A DNA stretch of 64,000 nucleotides, from NCBI RefSeq assembly GCF_037975245.1, contig NC_092582.1:12554577-12618576 (forward strand), given 5' to 3'. The notes under the pieces were generated by a model. The model made no database searches. It saw nothing but the letters and a program-made list of their open reading frames with translations, and had not been told where the DNA came from. Shown in pieces: positions 1 to 8,718 of this stretch (the stretch's first letter is position 1; each line of letters begins with the position of its first letter). Position numbers and translations under genes: made by a program. Source of the DNA: Apostichopus japonicus. Its lineage: Eukaryota > Echinodermata > Holothuroidea > Aspidochirotida > Stichopodidae.

Positions 1-938
1 TGTGTTGTAAATAATCACTGCATGTGAGTTGACATTACCTATACTAATGTTTTCAGTGATAAAAGCTGTATTCTTTCGCTCTGAAAATACAAAACTACAT
101 GTGACAAAAGTGAAATTAAAATTTAAAAAAAAATGAAAAACAAAACAAAACACAACAACAACAACAACAGCCCAGCGGGCACTATATGGTTCCTTGCTTA
201 GTGGTATATTAAAGGGGTTGTATATGTCATCACCCAATATCATAGTTGCATTAAGTACAAATAAAAATAGGCCTAACATATTTACGCCCATAGGTACCGG
301 CTATCAACCAACAACTGTATCTCAAGTTTGGATATTATCCGAATTAAGGTTGTGGAGTTATTGCAATTTGAAAATTTTTCCCCCTTCCCCCAAAAAATTG
401 GGCCCGAAAATTTTGAGCCTTAAATGGTCCCAAAAGTATTGGGCTATACAAATTTGGGCCTATGAGATGGTCCCAAAACATTTTATACCTATATGTACCA
501 GCCATTAACAAACAACCGTATGCCAAGTTTGGCTACAATCTGACTAAATGTTGCGGAGTTATTGCAATGTATAGATTTTTCTTTACGTTTGACCCAATAC
601 CTTCATCATCATTCATATAGTCCACGCCAAAAACAATAGGGCACACTTTCTCACTATAATACATCTACACAGCAAGTATAACAAATATCCATCACTCCGT
701 CGTTGATTAATCTCGGACCCAAGCAAGTGTCACAGACGCACACACACTCACACACACCAACCTGACTGTATAGGTTCCTCTGCTTCCAACAAGGAACCAA
801 AAACCCGATGGGCTAGCAACAGATATCACCTCCTCTATACGATTTAACGAACAGGTAAATATAAACAAATATAACCAAACAAACCAAGAACAAACAAACA
901 GGCACTAATACAAACAGAAAAACGTGGCTGTAACGTAC
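1..938. repeat. Maltase intron 3 (partial) with a diverged 200-bp tandem duplication
   Basis: No exon is seen here. Bases 281-382 and 481-582 are diverged copies at a 200-bp offset, both containing AAGTTTGG and GGAGTTATTGCAAT. Between them lies a twice-repeated block rich in GGGCC and TGGTCCCAAAA (about 395-480). An (AAC)n tract is at 150-170. Confidence 0.6.
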
Positions 939-1114
939 CCAGTTGTTAGGGTAGCACTCCTCTGGATTTTCTAGCTGGCATCCAGCCCTAGGATCTTGCC
1001 ACATGTAGTAATCTCGATATGCGTTTGCATAATTTCTTGATTCTGCGCTCTCATTAAACCACATATGTTTATCGCTCGAATGATTTGGCACGAAGTCCAA
1101 GATCACTCTAATAC
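939..1114 (-). CDS. Maltase-like gene, coding exon 3 (last exon in window)
   Basis: 176 nt entered after ccaaag at 1116-1115 and left at AAC TGG|gtacgt (939/938), phase 0. It encodes [19 protein letters not shown] and ends [23 protein letters not shown] is GH13 conserved region I. I looked for exon 4 (expected to carry a WEW-type motif) in 1-938 and did not find it. Confidence 0.87.
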
Positions 1115-2150
1115 CTTTGGTAAAATTAGAAAATTAGATCATAGAGTAAAAATAATCAAAAACGTCCGCAAACTTGGGAGAAAAGAAAAGGCCATGAATA
1201 TATTAAATCTATATATAAATGAAACAGATGTGTCATGCAGACCCCGAAAGATATATTGCCGATACCATCAGTTAGTTGTCGATATCATTTAAATATTTGC
1301 AGATAAACACGAATATAAAAAGGTAAATTTTACGACTGAACTCACCAAGACTCTTTGCAGTCGCCAAGAGCTCTTCGAAATCCTCCATTGTCCCAAACAG
1401 GGGATCAATGGCAGTAAAATCGGAGACATCATAACCAAAATCAGCAAACGGTGACTGGAAGATAGGACTGATCCATATACAACCTACATTGATATCCTGG
1501 AAGTGAGACAAACGACTCCTGATTCCTAAAACAAAATGTACAAGAAACTGCGCGACATCTGATTTCTGTACAGTCTTGTAAATGGTGTGCGTTAAATTTG
1601 ATGACGCTACTATATATCAAGTTTTATAAAATATTTTTTTATATTGTCGTTCTATCATAAAGTGCTTTTTTCCCCCCTACAGCAGTTTTGATTAAAGACA
1701 AACTTAGTGAGTTTAAGATATCGCTTAGAGTACATATACTGAGTTCTTAATAGCTGCTTGGCTTATAACGTTGATTTTCAAAATTTTCTTGTAAATATGG
1801 ACAATTCACAAAATTAAAAAAAATTACACCTGTCATCATGTCAAACAAAGTATATTAAGAAATCAAGAACTAAATTAAAAAATGAATAATCTTTAAACTT
1901 TATTTGAAGAAGAATCATCTATGGGTGACGACAATATTACTTGGGTAATACCAAGTAGGATTGGTAAATTCGTTAGACAACGATATTGAATAATGCTGTA
2001 GAAAGATATTCTTTCTATTCTTTCTTGAAAGGGGCAAAACGTGTGAGGAAGTAAAATATAGGCCTAATATATTTTGATCTCTTTCTATATTCCTGACATG
2101 AGAATAAACCATCTGACCAATGGAAACAATTAGGGAATTGTATCTAAAAC

Positions 2151-2211
<61 letters not shown>

Positions 2212-2214
2212 TGG

Positions 2215-2274
<60 letters not shown>

Positions 2275-3785
2275 TTAGGTAAGTGATTGGAGGTAAAACA
2301 GCTGGCTGTTTTACCTCCAATGACTTACTAATTTAATGAGTGTATCTCACTCGAGGTCCAGCCTTTCTCTAAATGCAGTCAGTTGTGTAACAGTATTCCG
2401 TTATTCCTATATATATATACTGGTATATATATACAGTATACATTCATACATATACATATATATATATATATACTGGTATATATACACGTGGGTAAAGAAA
2501 CAAATATATGACAGAACTCAAGACTTAAAGCAGGTATTTTATTGTACTGTATTGTACAAGAGCAAGTGAACAATTGATACAGAAATCAACTTAATGTAAG
2601 AACAAAGAAACATTTGTATGTAGGACTCTTAAGAGGAAACTTTTCTAAGAACAGTAGAACAGAACCACATACTTGACTCAAGCTCAAACAAGGCTTAAAA
2701 GTCATACTGTTCAATTAAACATAAAGAAAGGATTCAAAGGAAAAAACGAGAAATGCAACTATGGAAGTCATTGTCTCTTGGCAAAGATGTTGTGAACCTT
2801 TCTTTAAGTTGTCACGGTTCAAACTGAAAAATTGTTTGGAAGCTAAATGTATTGAATGTCACGAGTATAGTGTGTATACAGATGATACACTCAACAAAGA
2901 GCTAAGTCGTTATTTTACTTGTATAACTACTTCATAAATACCACTAAACTAGGAATTGTCTTTGCAGTGCAGTATAGAGTTTAAAAATGTCTTCTTTTTG
3001 TTTTTATCTTTCGTTCCTTTTTACTTCTCATTTGTCTGATTCTTAACATCTGCTTTATTTGATTACTCAGAAGCTGAAGAACGGGCCGACGGATAAAAAA
3101 GAGTTTATTCCGTCAGCAATGCAAGTGAGGCTTCATTTGTAGACAACAAAATATAGGTTTGGAAATTATTTGTACAAAGACTATGTGTTTAATAACATCC
3201 TTCTGGTTCTGAAATTTTGTGTTTAATAAAGTAAGGTTAAAAATGAGAAACCTACCTTTAGCTATGGTAAAATTGATTTAAAGAATTTTTATCTAAAAGA
3301 AAAGTTTATGTATCAAACTAATTGTAAGCAAAATGCTTTTGATAATCAGATGGCATAACTGGAAATCTTTATTTGAAGTTTAATGATTTACTGGTTGTTG
3401 TTGATAATATTGACTAATGGTCATAAAGTAGATGATATTATGTATTGTACATTGTTGGACTCTTGATGGAATGATAATAAAAAACAAAATACAAAAACCC
3501 CAAAAAATATAGTAGGTTGTCTAATTTCGATGAATTATCATCGTACCTTTTGGAAAATGTCACAGATTTATTAACTATATCAAATTTGATGAAACTGGGA
3601 TGTGTGTGTGTGTGGTTTTCAGTCTTACCTTGTAAATCACCTACGCCATCGTCATCTGAATCTTGAAAAGATCGCGGATAGATTTGATAAATAATTGTAT
3701 TTTTCCACCATTCGTTCCATGCGAAATCTTTAGCTGATGTACAACCTAACAGAAAAAGTACGATTAATACAGTCGCTAACTTCAT
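939..3785 (-). CDS. Maltase-like secreted alpha-glucosidase (GH13), 5' part of gene, three exons
   Basis: The gene encodes the N-terminal 169 residues of a glycoside hydrolase family 13 alpha-glucosidase of the maltase type, which releases glucose from the non-reducing ends of maltose and short glucans. Joined exons are 3785-3629, 1525-1346 and 1114-939. Residues 1-18 form a signal peptide ([18 protein letters not shown]). The mature start has the family block [15 protein letters not shown]. The Ca-binding loop DSDDDGVGD follows near residue 42. Exon 2 carries GCIWISPIF and GYDVSDF, and exon 3 carries conserved region I, DFVPNHSS. The ATG at 3785 has an in-frame TAG upstream at 3807-3809. The catalytic nucleophile and acid regions should lie on exons left of position 1. 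The heavy chain of an amino-acid transporter (SLC3A1/2 type) is the main alternative, but those have an internal membrane anchor and not a cleavable signal peptide. Confidence 0.88.
1346..1525 (-). CDS. Maltase-like gene, coding exon 2
   Basis: 180 nt entered after ttttag at 1527-1526 and left at CTT G|gtgagt. It encodes [14 protein letters not shown], then [20 protein letters not shown] and the helix [15 protein letters not shown]. This is the second to third strand and helix part of the GH13 barrel. Confidence 0.88.
2156..2270. repeat. (TA)n microsatellite, interrupted
   Basis: Two pure TA runs of about 27 units each are split by ctggtaa at 2211-2217. The same interruption, TACTGGTATATA, recurs near 2416 and 2471, suggesting copying of an interrupted unit. 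Confidence 0.95.
2280..2327. repeat. Near-perfect hairpin next to the TA microsatellite
   Basis: The arms are 22 nt (outer end TAAGTGATTGGAGG, matching CCTCCAATGACTTA) with one mismatch and a 4-nt loop. The function is unknown. It may be a transposon end or a microsatellite-associated palindrome. Confidence 0.85.
3629..3785 (-). CDS. Maltase-like gene, coding exon 1
   Basis: Residues 1-52 plus one base of a split Gly codon. The exon holds the signal peptide, the [15 protein letters not shown] block and the Ca-binding loop. It ends CAA G|gtaaga at 3629/3628. The next exon begins GA ATC, restoring Gly-Ile, as expected for the family's GDLxGI motif. Confidence 0.88.
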
Positions 3786-4520
3786 ATTATTGTTCCTATG
3801 GCGTTCCTAGTACTAATCACAGCTGATGGTAGCAGCTTCCACACTGGAGTACTGTAAGAATCGTAATGACGGCTTAACGCTAGTGTCTATAGGCAGTGAG
3901 GATAAGAATCGCGCTGAACTTGCTGCTGTGCTGTAACAGTAATTAATAGCCCGCTTAATGAACATTGGACTCTATAAATAAATGGTAACAGATTAAAGCA
4001 TCATATTGAGTTTCAAGTTCAGTGCCGTATTTAGGATGCGGCCATCAGGACCTCGGCTACCTATCGTGACATTAAAGACTTTGCCACCTTAAAGGGTGTG
4101 AAGATTCGCGCACACAGAAACGTCTCATGCCGGTAATCTGACCTAGTTTCGAATGAGGTGTAACAGAAATTGTTAGACACTACCATCGATCCCAGAAAAT
4201 ACACACAGCTTGCTACCGTTGGCAATTAGACACTAGTGTACAGTCAATACATACAGCTACGGTCAATACCCACAACACAGTGTACATAGCAGCGATGGAC
4301 ATCTCAGATCAAGATAAAAGATAACAAGGTATCACGTTTCATTACTGTCTGCATTTTGTAGCGACAAGAAGAAAACTTCCCTTGCAAGCAACGGAAAGTT
4401 AACTTTTTCAGAGCGCGGCACGCGGTTTGGGGCGTCTTCAATGCCTTTAATAACGATGGGAAGTACGAAATAAATCGTATACACGTAACTGTACAGATAT
4501 AGTACTGCAGCTATGGGTGT
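3786..4520 (-). promoter_or_regulatory. Upstream region of the maltase-like gene
   Basis: This ordinary-complexity stretch lies upstream of the maltase ATG and should contain the promoter and 5' UTR. I see no TATA box at a convincing spacing and no other gene. The in-frame stop at 3807-3809 limits the protein's start. Confidence 0.4.
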
Positions 4521-4523
4521 TAC

Positions 4524-4528
<5 letters not shown>

Positions 4529-4618
<90 letters not shown>
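4529..4618. repeat. (TA)n microsatellite
   Basis: About 45 TA units with a single GA interruption at 4577-4578. It directly abuts the palindromic array on its right. Confidence 0.95.
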
Positions 4619-4620
<2 letters not shown>

Positions 4621-5848
4621 GAATTCATGATATGTACGTCATACTTTTTGATATCATAAATTTAAATACAGATATCTGAAATTGAATTTGTGATATCTTG
4701 AATTGAAATATTGATATATATAATAGTTCATCTATTTTCAGATATCACATATTCAATTCTTGATATCAGAAATTTTAATTATGATATCATCAAATAAAAT
4801 AATGATATCAATAATTTCCTTGCACCAATTAATGATATCATCAAATATGACGTACATATCATTAAACAATTTCAGATATCATGAAATAATTCATGATATC
4901 ATTAAATAATTTGATATCATTAATTAATTGTTGATATCAATAAATACTGAATAAAACATAAAATGGCTTGCCATACGTGCGTACATATCACATATCACGA
5001 ATTCGGCCATATTTAATGATATCATTAATTCGAATTTTTGAAATCATAAATTCCAATTATTGATATCATCAAATATGACGTACATATCACGAATTCGGCC
5101 ATATTTAATGATATCATTAATTCGAATTTTTGATATCATAAATTCCAATTAATGATATCATCAAATATGACGTACATATCACGAATTCGGCCATATTTAT
5201 GGCCGAATTCTTGATATGTACGTCATATTTGTTGATATCATTAAATCGAATTAGTGATATGTACATATCATTAATTCGAATTTGTGATATCAGTAAATAT
5301 GACATCATATTTGATGATATCATTAATTCGAATTAATGATATGTACATATCACTAATTCGAATTAATTCGAATTAATGATATGTACATATCACTAATTCG
5401 AATTAGTGATATCAGTAAATATGACGTCATATTTGATGATATCACTAATTCGAATTAGTGATATGTATATACATATCAATTATTCGAATTAATGATATGT
5501 ACATATCACTAATTCGAATTAATTCGAATTAGTGATATGTTCATATCACTTATTCGAATTAGTGATATCAGTAAATATGACGTCATATTTGATGATATCA
5601 CTAATTCGAATTAGTGATATGAACATATCAATAATTCGAATTAGTGATTTGTACATATCACAAATACATTTAAAGATATCTTTAAATCATATCACTAATT
5701 CATTTAATGATATCATTAAATGAATTATTGATATCAAGAAATGAATTGAATTAATGATATCATTAATTGATTTAATGATATCAACAATTCGAAATCTTGA
5801 TATAAACAATTGATTTAATGATATCATCAAATAATTAAAGATATCATT
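4619..5848. repeat. Palindromic GATATC / TTCGAA array
   Basis: About 1.2 kb is built almost wholly from short self-complementary words (GATATC, TTCGAA, GAATTC, GACGTC, GTAC) joined by ATTAAT- and AAATATGA-type linkers. I count about 31 GATATC sites. Direct 92-bp units start at 4998, 5090 and 5182. A 12-bp-arm palindrome at 5183-5210 is the centre from which the unit order runs inverted to the right. Further right, a longer unit recurs at about a 157-bp offset (5398 and 5555). No coding potential is seen. It could be the inside of a non-autonomous transposon or a satellite seed. Confidence 0.9.
4934..4985. repeat. Element tail, copy 1 (AATAAA plus GGCTTGCCATACG)
   Basis: ATACTGAATAAAACATAAAATGG leads into GGCTTGCCATACGTGCG. 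The same junction recurs at 5840-5888, so the array contains at least two copies of one element end or module. Confidence 0.7.
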
Positions 5849-5967
5849 AAATATTGAATAAAAAGTAAAACGGCTTGCCATACGCGCGGAGCGCGGGAAA
5901 AATTTTTGTTATTTTTTTTGGGCAAGTCGTTACAGCCCCCAAATCAAATTTGGCTCCTACGCCCATG
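5840..5967. repeat. Element tail, copy 2, ending in a TIR-like GGCTCCTACGCCCATG
   Basis: AATAAA and GGCTTGCCATACGCGCG are followed by a T-rich stretch, TTACAGCCCCC, a CCAAATCAAATTTGG palindrome, and the end GGCTCCTACGCCCATG (5952-5967). Its reverse complement begins CATGGGCGTAGGAG. A near match, CATAGGCGTAGGAG, lies at 54693, so this is probably the right end of a DNA transposon family. No matching left end was found. Confidence 0.55.
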
Positions 5968-6142
5968 ACTACACACATAGACAGTTTTGAGGCTGTTCAT
6001 CCTGGAACGCCATTTTCATGCTCACTGATATGATGTGATATCTGCTGTTTGCTTTACAAATTCGAACAGGCGCGTAGCGAGGAATTTGCCAAGGGAGGGG
6101 CGAAGCCTGTAGGCAAACTATCTAAGCGTAGCGCCACTATGA

Positions 6143-6299
6143 GTTGGCGCGAAGAGTACAAGAAAATTTTGGCCGAAAATGCCTCCCAGATCGCTGGAAA
6201 TGGCACTACCCATGACCATTTGTTGGCGCGAAGCGTACAAGCAAATTATGGCCGAAAATGCCTCCCAGATCGCTGGAAATGACACTTCCCAGGCCTTGT
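6143..6299. repeat. 79-bp internal tandem duplication
   Basis: GTTGGCGCGAAG at 6143 and again at 6222 start two highly similar copies. Each contains TTGGCCGAAAATGCC-like sequence and CTCCCAGATCGCTGGAAATG. The other family copies (54,090 and 54,805) have only one. Confidence 0.85.
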
Positions 6300-6689
6300 A
6301 AGTTGCATCTAAGCATTTTTTTTTTGAAAATTCTAGCGATATCATAAAAAAATATGCTCAAGGAGGGGGGGGGCGGTCGCCCCTTCCAGAAATGCGTCAT
6401 GTTCCCCGACGACACGGTCGAGTTCGAGACCAGCCACAGTTGGTTTCATAGCACAATTCAACAATAATGTTTAAGGCGTATATATAAAAAATACGCTTTA
6501 TGATAGACCATATATAGTATATATATAGATACATTAGTGAGAGAGGAAAAATGGAAACGTAAAAAATGGACGTGTCGGTGTAATGTGAGGCGCACGACCC
6601 TTCCGAAATTCATGATCCGACACTGGCTACCCTGTGCATATAATAGGGATCAGCACTGTAATGATGTCACTGTTCCTCTTTCTCGTCCC

Positions 6690-6830
6690 GGTGTCTTGGC
6701 GTTTTTCTTTTACTCCCTCCTTTTCTCTTTCTTTTCCCTTTCTTCCTCTCCTCCTCCTCCTCTTTTTCCCCTCTTTTTTTCCCTTTTTTCTTCTCTTTTT
6801 TTCTCTCCTCTCTTTCTTACCCGGGGGGCA
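6690..6830. repeat. Polypyrimidine module, copy 1
   Basis: An almost unbroken C/T tract precedes ACCCGGGGGGCACGCGCCCCC. The same module in the same order is at 55310-55440, so it belongs to the transposon family and is not a local slippage product. Confidence 0.8.
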
Positions 6831-6864
6831 CGCGCCCCCAACAACCCCCCTGGATACGCGCCTG

Positions 6865-6919
6865 TATATATATATATATATATAATATATATATAATATA
6901 TATATAATATATATATATT
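6865..6919. repeat. (TA)n tract between two elements
   Basis: Interrupted TA repeats sit between the GC-rich element on the left and the minus-strand retroelement fragment on the right. On the minus strand they would be that fragment's 3' tail. Confidence 0.85.
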
Positions 6920-7260
6920 TGAATAAGGACAAGTAAGTCCGGTTAGTATGTATTCACTTTTATTGTTGCTACTTTAAGTTTCACGGGTGTAGTCCCCAAT
7001 CATCAGGCGAGTGACATTGAGCATGACAGAAGCATACAGTACAAATGGAATGCAGAACCAGTTAGCAAACGGATACTGAAAGAGGCATACTATTAATGGG
7101 AGGTGTAAACATGCATAGGGAGCACCACTGCCATACACTAAGCAACGAGTAGGAATTTTCTTGAGCGCCTGCAAGTGGAAATTAATTCCAGGCGCTTGTT
7201 GAGCGTTACCTGGCCTGGTGTACACATAATAAATACTCACAAAGGCAGAGATTACATCTT
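6920..7260 (-). mobile_element. Retroelement 3' fragment, Penelope-like candidate
   Basis: Read on the minus strand, a body without a full open reading frame leads to CTCAATGTCACTCGCCTGATG, a hammerhead-type core, AACAATAAAAGTG and a TA-rich tail. Penelope-like elements are known to carry hammerhead motifs in their terminal repeats. That link, and not protein homology, supports the class. The left limit is the TA tract and the right limit is uncertain. Confidence 0.45.
6954..7014 (-). ncRNA. Hammerhead ribozyme-like motif
   Basis: Minus strand, 5' to 3': stem I strand (TCAC at 7014-7011, then GC), CTGATGA (7006-7000), stem II with GGG/CCC pairing, GAAA (6982-6979), a stem III of three pairs (ACT/AGT) with a 3-nt loop, then the cleavage triplet GTA (6972-6970). 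Stem I closes with GC, then GTGA at 6957-6954 across an internal loop. All core bases (CUGANGA, GAAA, A15.1-U16.1 and H17) are present. The short stem III resembles transposon-borne hammerheads. Activity is unproven. Confidence 0.55.
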
Positions 7261-8631
7261 TTGGTTATGTTACTGTAGGTTCTAGCTTTTAAAAAAAAAA
7301 AATCCCATTTTGTTAAAAGGTATAGTTTGGTCCTTTAGGAACCAAATATATTTACTAAGGGGGGCGGTAGCGTTTTGTTTGTCGCTGAATGAGGTTTTGT
7401 GGTTCCTCCAGCGGTTTTTTAAAAGGGTTTTCCGTCAGGCTAAAGTACAGAGTTTGGGGAGGGGACAGTTGCTGGTATATGACGCCACTGGTCAGGCACA
7501 TATAGGGACAGGGCAGGTGCTTTTGTCTCTACAATTACAGCTGTTGGCAGGTTTGTAAATATATTGCATTTTTGCATGTTTTCTGATAAGAGTGAATGCC
7601 CTCTACAGAGTAGCTTTGGTAAAAAACTTTACAAAGAATATTCCAAATGTGTCATATTGCAATCTGAAGTCTACAAATAAGATCATAACAGTAAAGTTTA
7701 TGAGTTGCATTGCCATGATGACATCACAAACTATCATGGGGGCAGCCACCATTTCTGTACTGGGGGTGGGGGTGGGGGGGCTGTTGATATGTTGCAAAAT
7801 GTTGGTAAAGTGGAGAGTGATTAGATGCAAAAGATGGTGCTATATTTTACAACGTTTTGAAACATTGTTGGAGAATTTTCAACTGGTTAGGTTGTACCAC
7901 ATGTTCATATTGTATATTTATGTACTGTACACTGGGATAAAGCCACCCCCCCCCCAAGAAGTATATGTGGTTGCACCCCTACAGACCATACACATTACAT
8001 TGCACATTCATGTCTGACAAATTCTTGAAATGGCCGATAAAGTTACTGCATACCAACCAAATGAAGAGTTGGAAAGAAGATATTTTAGACGAGGATTTCG
8101 ACCAGAAGTTTGAAATATTTCGGTATCAACTGAAGAGTGTCAAAACGTCTGACAACCAGAATGTAACCCTTTAAAGTATCGGATAGTCACTTCAGTTCCC
8201 AACCATGCATTCATATTTTGCTTAAATACTATTACTACAGAACTTGCTGACTCTAAGCTTGACTTAAACGTCACCCTTATAAACAAATCCACACCTACTC
8301 TGATACCAAGCTCCTGTTACCAAGACAATTTGCCGTCGTGACAAATGGGACAGGCTTACTCCAGCAACTTCAGGTCATCGGGACAACAAGGAGACAAGTT
8401 TTAAATTAAAGATTGAAAGCATGAATGCTATGGAGTAAAACCAATGAAGTAAACCTAGAGACTGGAGGATGGGGGGACCAAAGATGTTGACTTCACTGGG
8501 AAAGGGGGGTGAGGAGGGGGGAAACCCCAGACCTGGCACGACAATACATCATTCTGAGAGCGATGTGATCTTCCACGAAAACGTTGTCCCTCTACCAAAT
8601 ATTGTTTTGCCTCTGTGATTATTTTCCTATC
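7261..8631. other. Intergenic stretch, no supported gene
   Basis: Several short open frames exist (for example 7310-7558, 7592-8017 and 7965-8174), but none shows a family motif, splice pattern or codon signal I can defend. The part next to 8631 is probably the SCFD2 3' UTR. No AATAAA on the minus strand was located with confidence. A G-rich tract lies at 7758-7780, and another G-rich stretch at 8465-8525. Confidence 0.6.
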
Positions 8632-8718
8632 TCATTGTGTGGGATACAGATGATCTTGAGCTAGGAGCAGTTTCAGTATATTCTGGGCTTTGGCGATCTG
8701 CGTGCTTCCGACGATCAC
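8632..8718 (-). CDS. SCFD2: SCFD2 exon 13 (terminal)
   Basis: Residues 652-679 plus TGA, 87 nt, after tttccag. It encodes VIVGSTQIAKAQNILKLLLA, then QDHLYPTQ. It is separated from exon 12 by 3.2 kb, but the frame joins exactly (TQ|VIV) and matches the family tail. Confidence 0.93.
   Translation of the reverse strand: MIVGSTQIAKAQNILKLLLAQDHLYPTQ

Larger units (their letters stand above)
1526..3628 (-). other. Maltase intron 1
   Basis: The intron is 2.1 kb with GT-AG ends. It holds (TA)n tracts at 2156-2270, a near-perfect hairpin at 2280-2327, smaller TA tracts at 2409-2480 and a short (GT)n run at 3600-3614. No other coding exon is apparent in it. Confidence 0.75.
6069..6864. mobile_element. 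DNA-transposon-like element, ends CAGGCGCGTA...TACGCGCCTG
   Basis: The left end CAGGCGCGTAGCGAGG and right end CCTGGATACGCGCCTG form an inverted pair sharing the outer 10 bases. The interior has CTATCTAAGCGTAGCGCCAC and TTGGCGCGAAGCGTACAAG. The right part is a long polypyrimidine tract, then ACCCGGGGGGC. All of these recur in the element at 54029-55463. No target duplication is visible; the right flank is a TA tract that may have overwritten it. It has no transposase and is non-autonomous. Confidence 0.65.

Noticed and set aside
780-860. Possible maltase exon 4 on the minus strand
   Set aside because: The translation (EEVISVASPSGFW in one frame) does not match the expected family segment after PNNW, and no acceptor fits phase 0.
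3438-3628. Extension of maltase exon 1 past the donor
   Set aside because: The frame stays open past the gtaaga donor but loses all similarity. The splice to 1525 restores the conserved GDLxGI motif.
4332-4628. Open frame with an Ile-Tyr repeat
   Set aside because: It is just the (TA)n microsatellite read in frame.
6537-6932. Overlapping frames on both strands, Ser/Phe/Pro- or Lys/Arg-rich
   Set aside because: They are translations of the polypyrimidine tract and TA repeat of the transposon end.
7310-7558. 82-codon plus-strand frame
   Set aside because: No recognisable domain, and surrounded by transposon remnants. Length alone is not support.
7592-8017. 141-codon plus-strand frame
   Set aside because: The longest open frame in the intergenic block, but the translation is low-complexity and Cys/Ile/Tyr-rich with no family match. 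It includes G-run and C-run artefacts.
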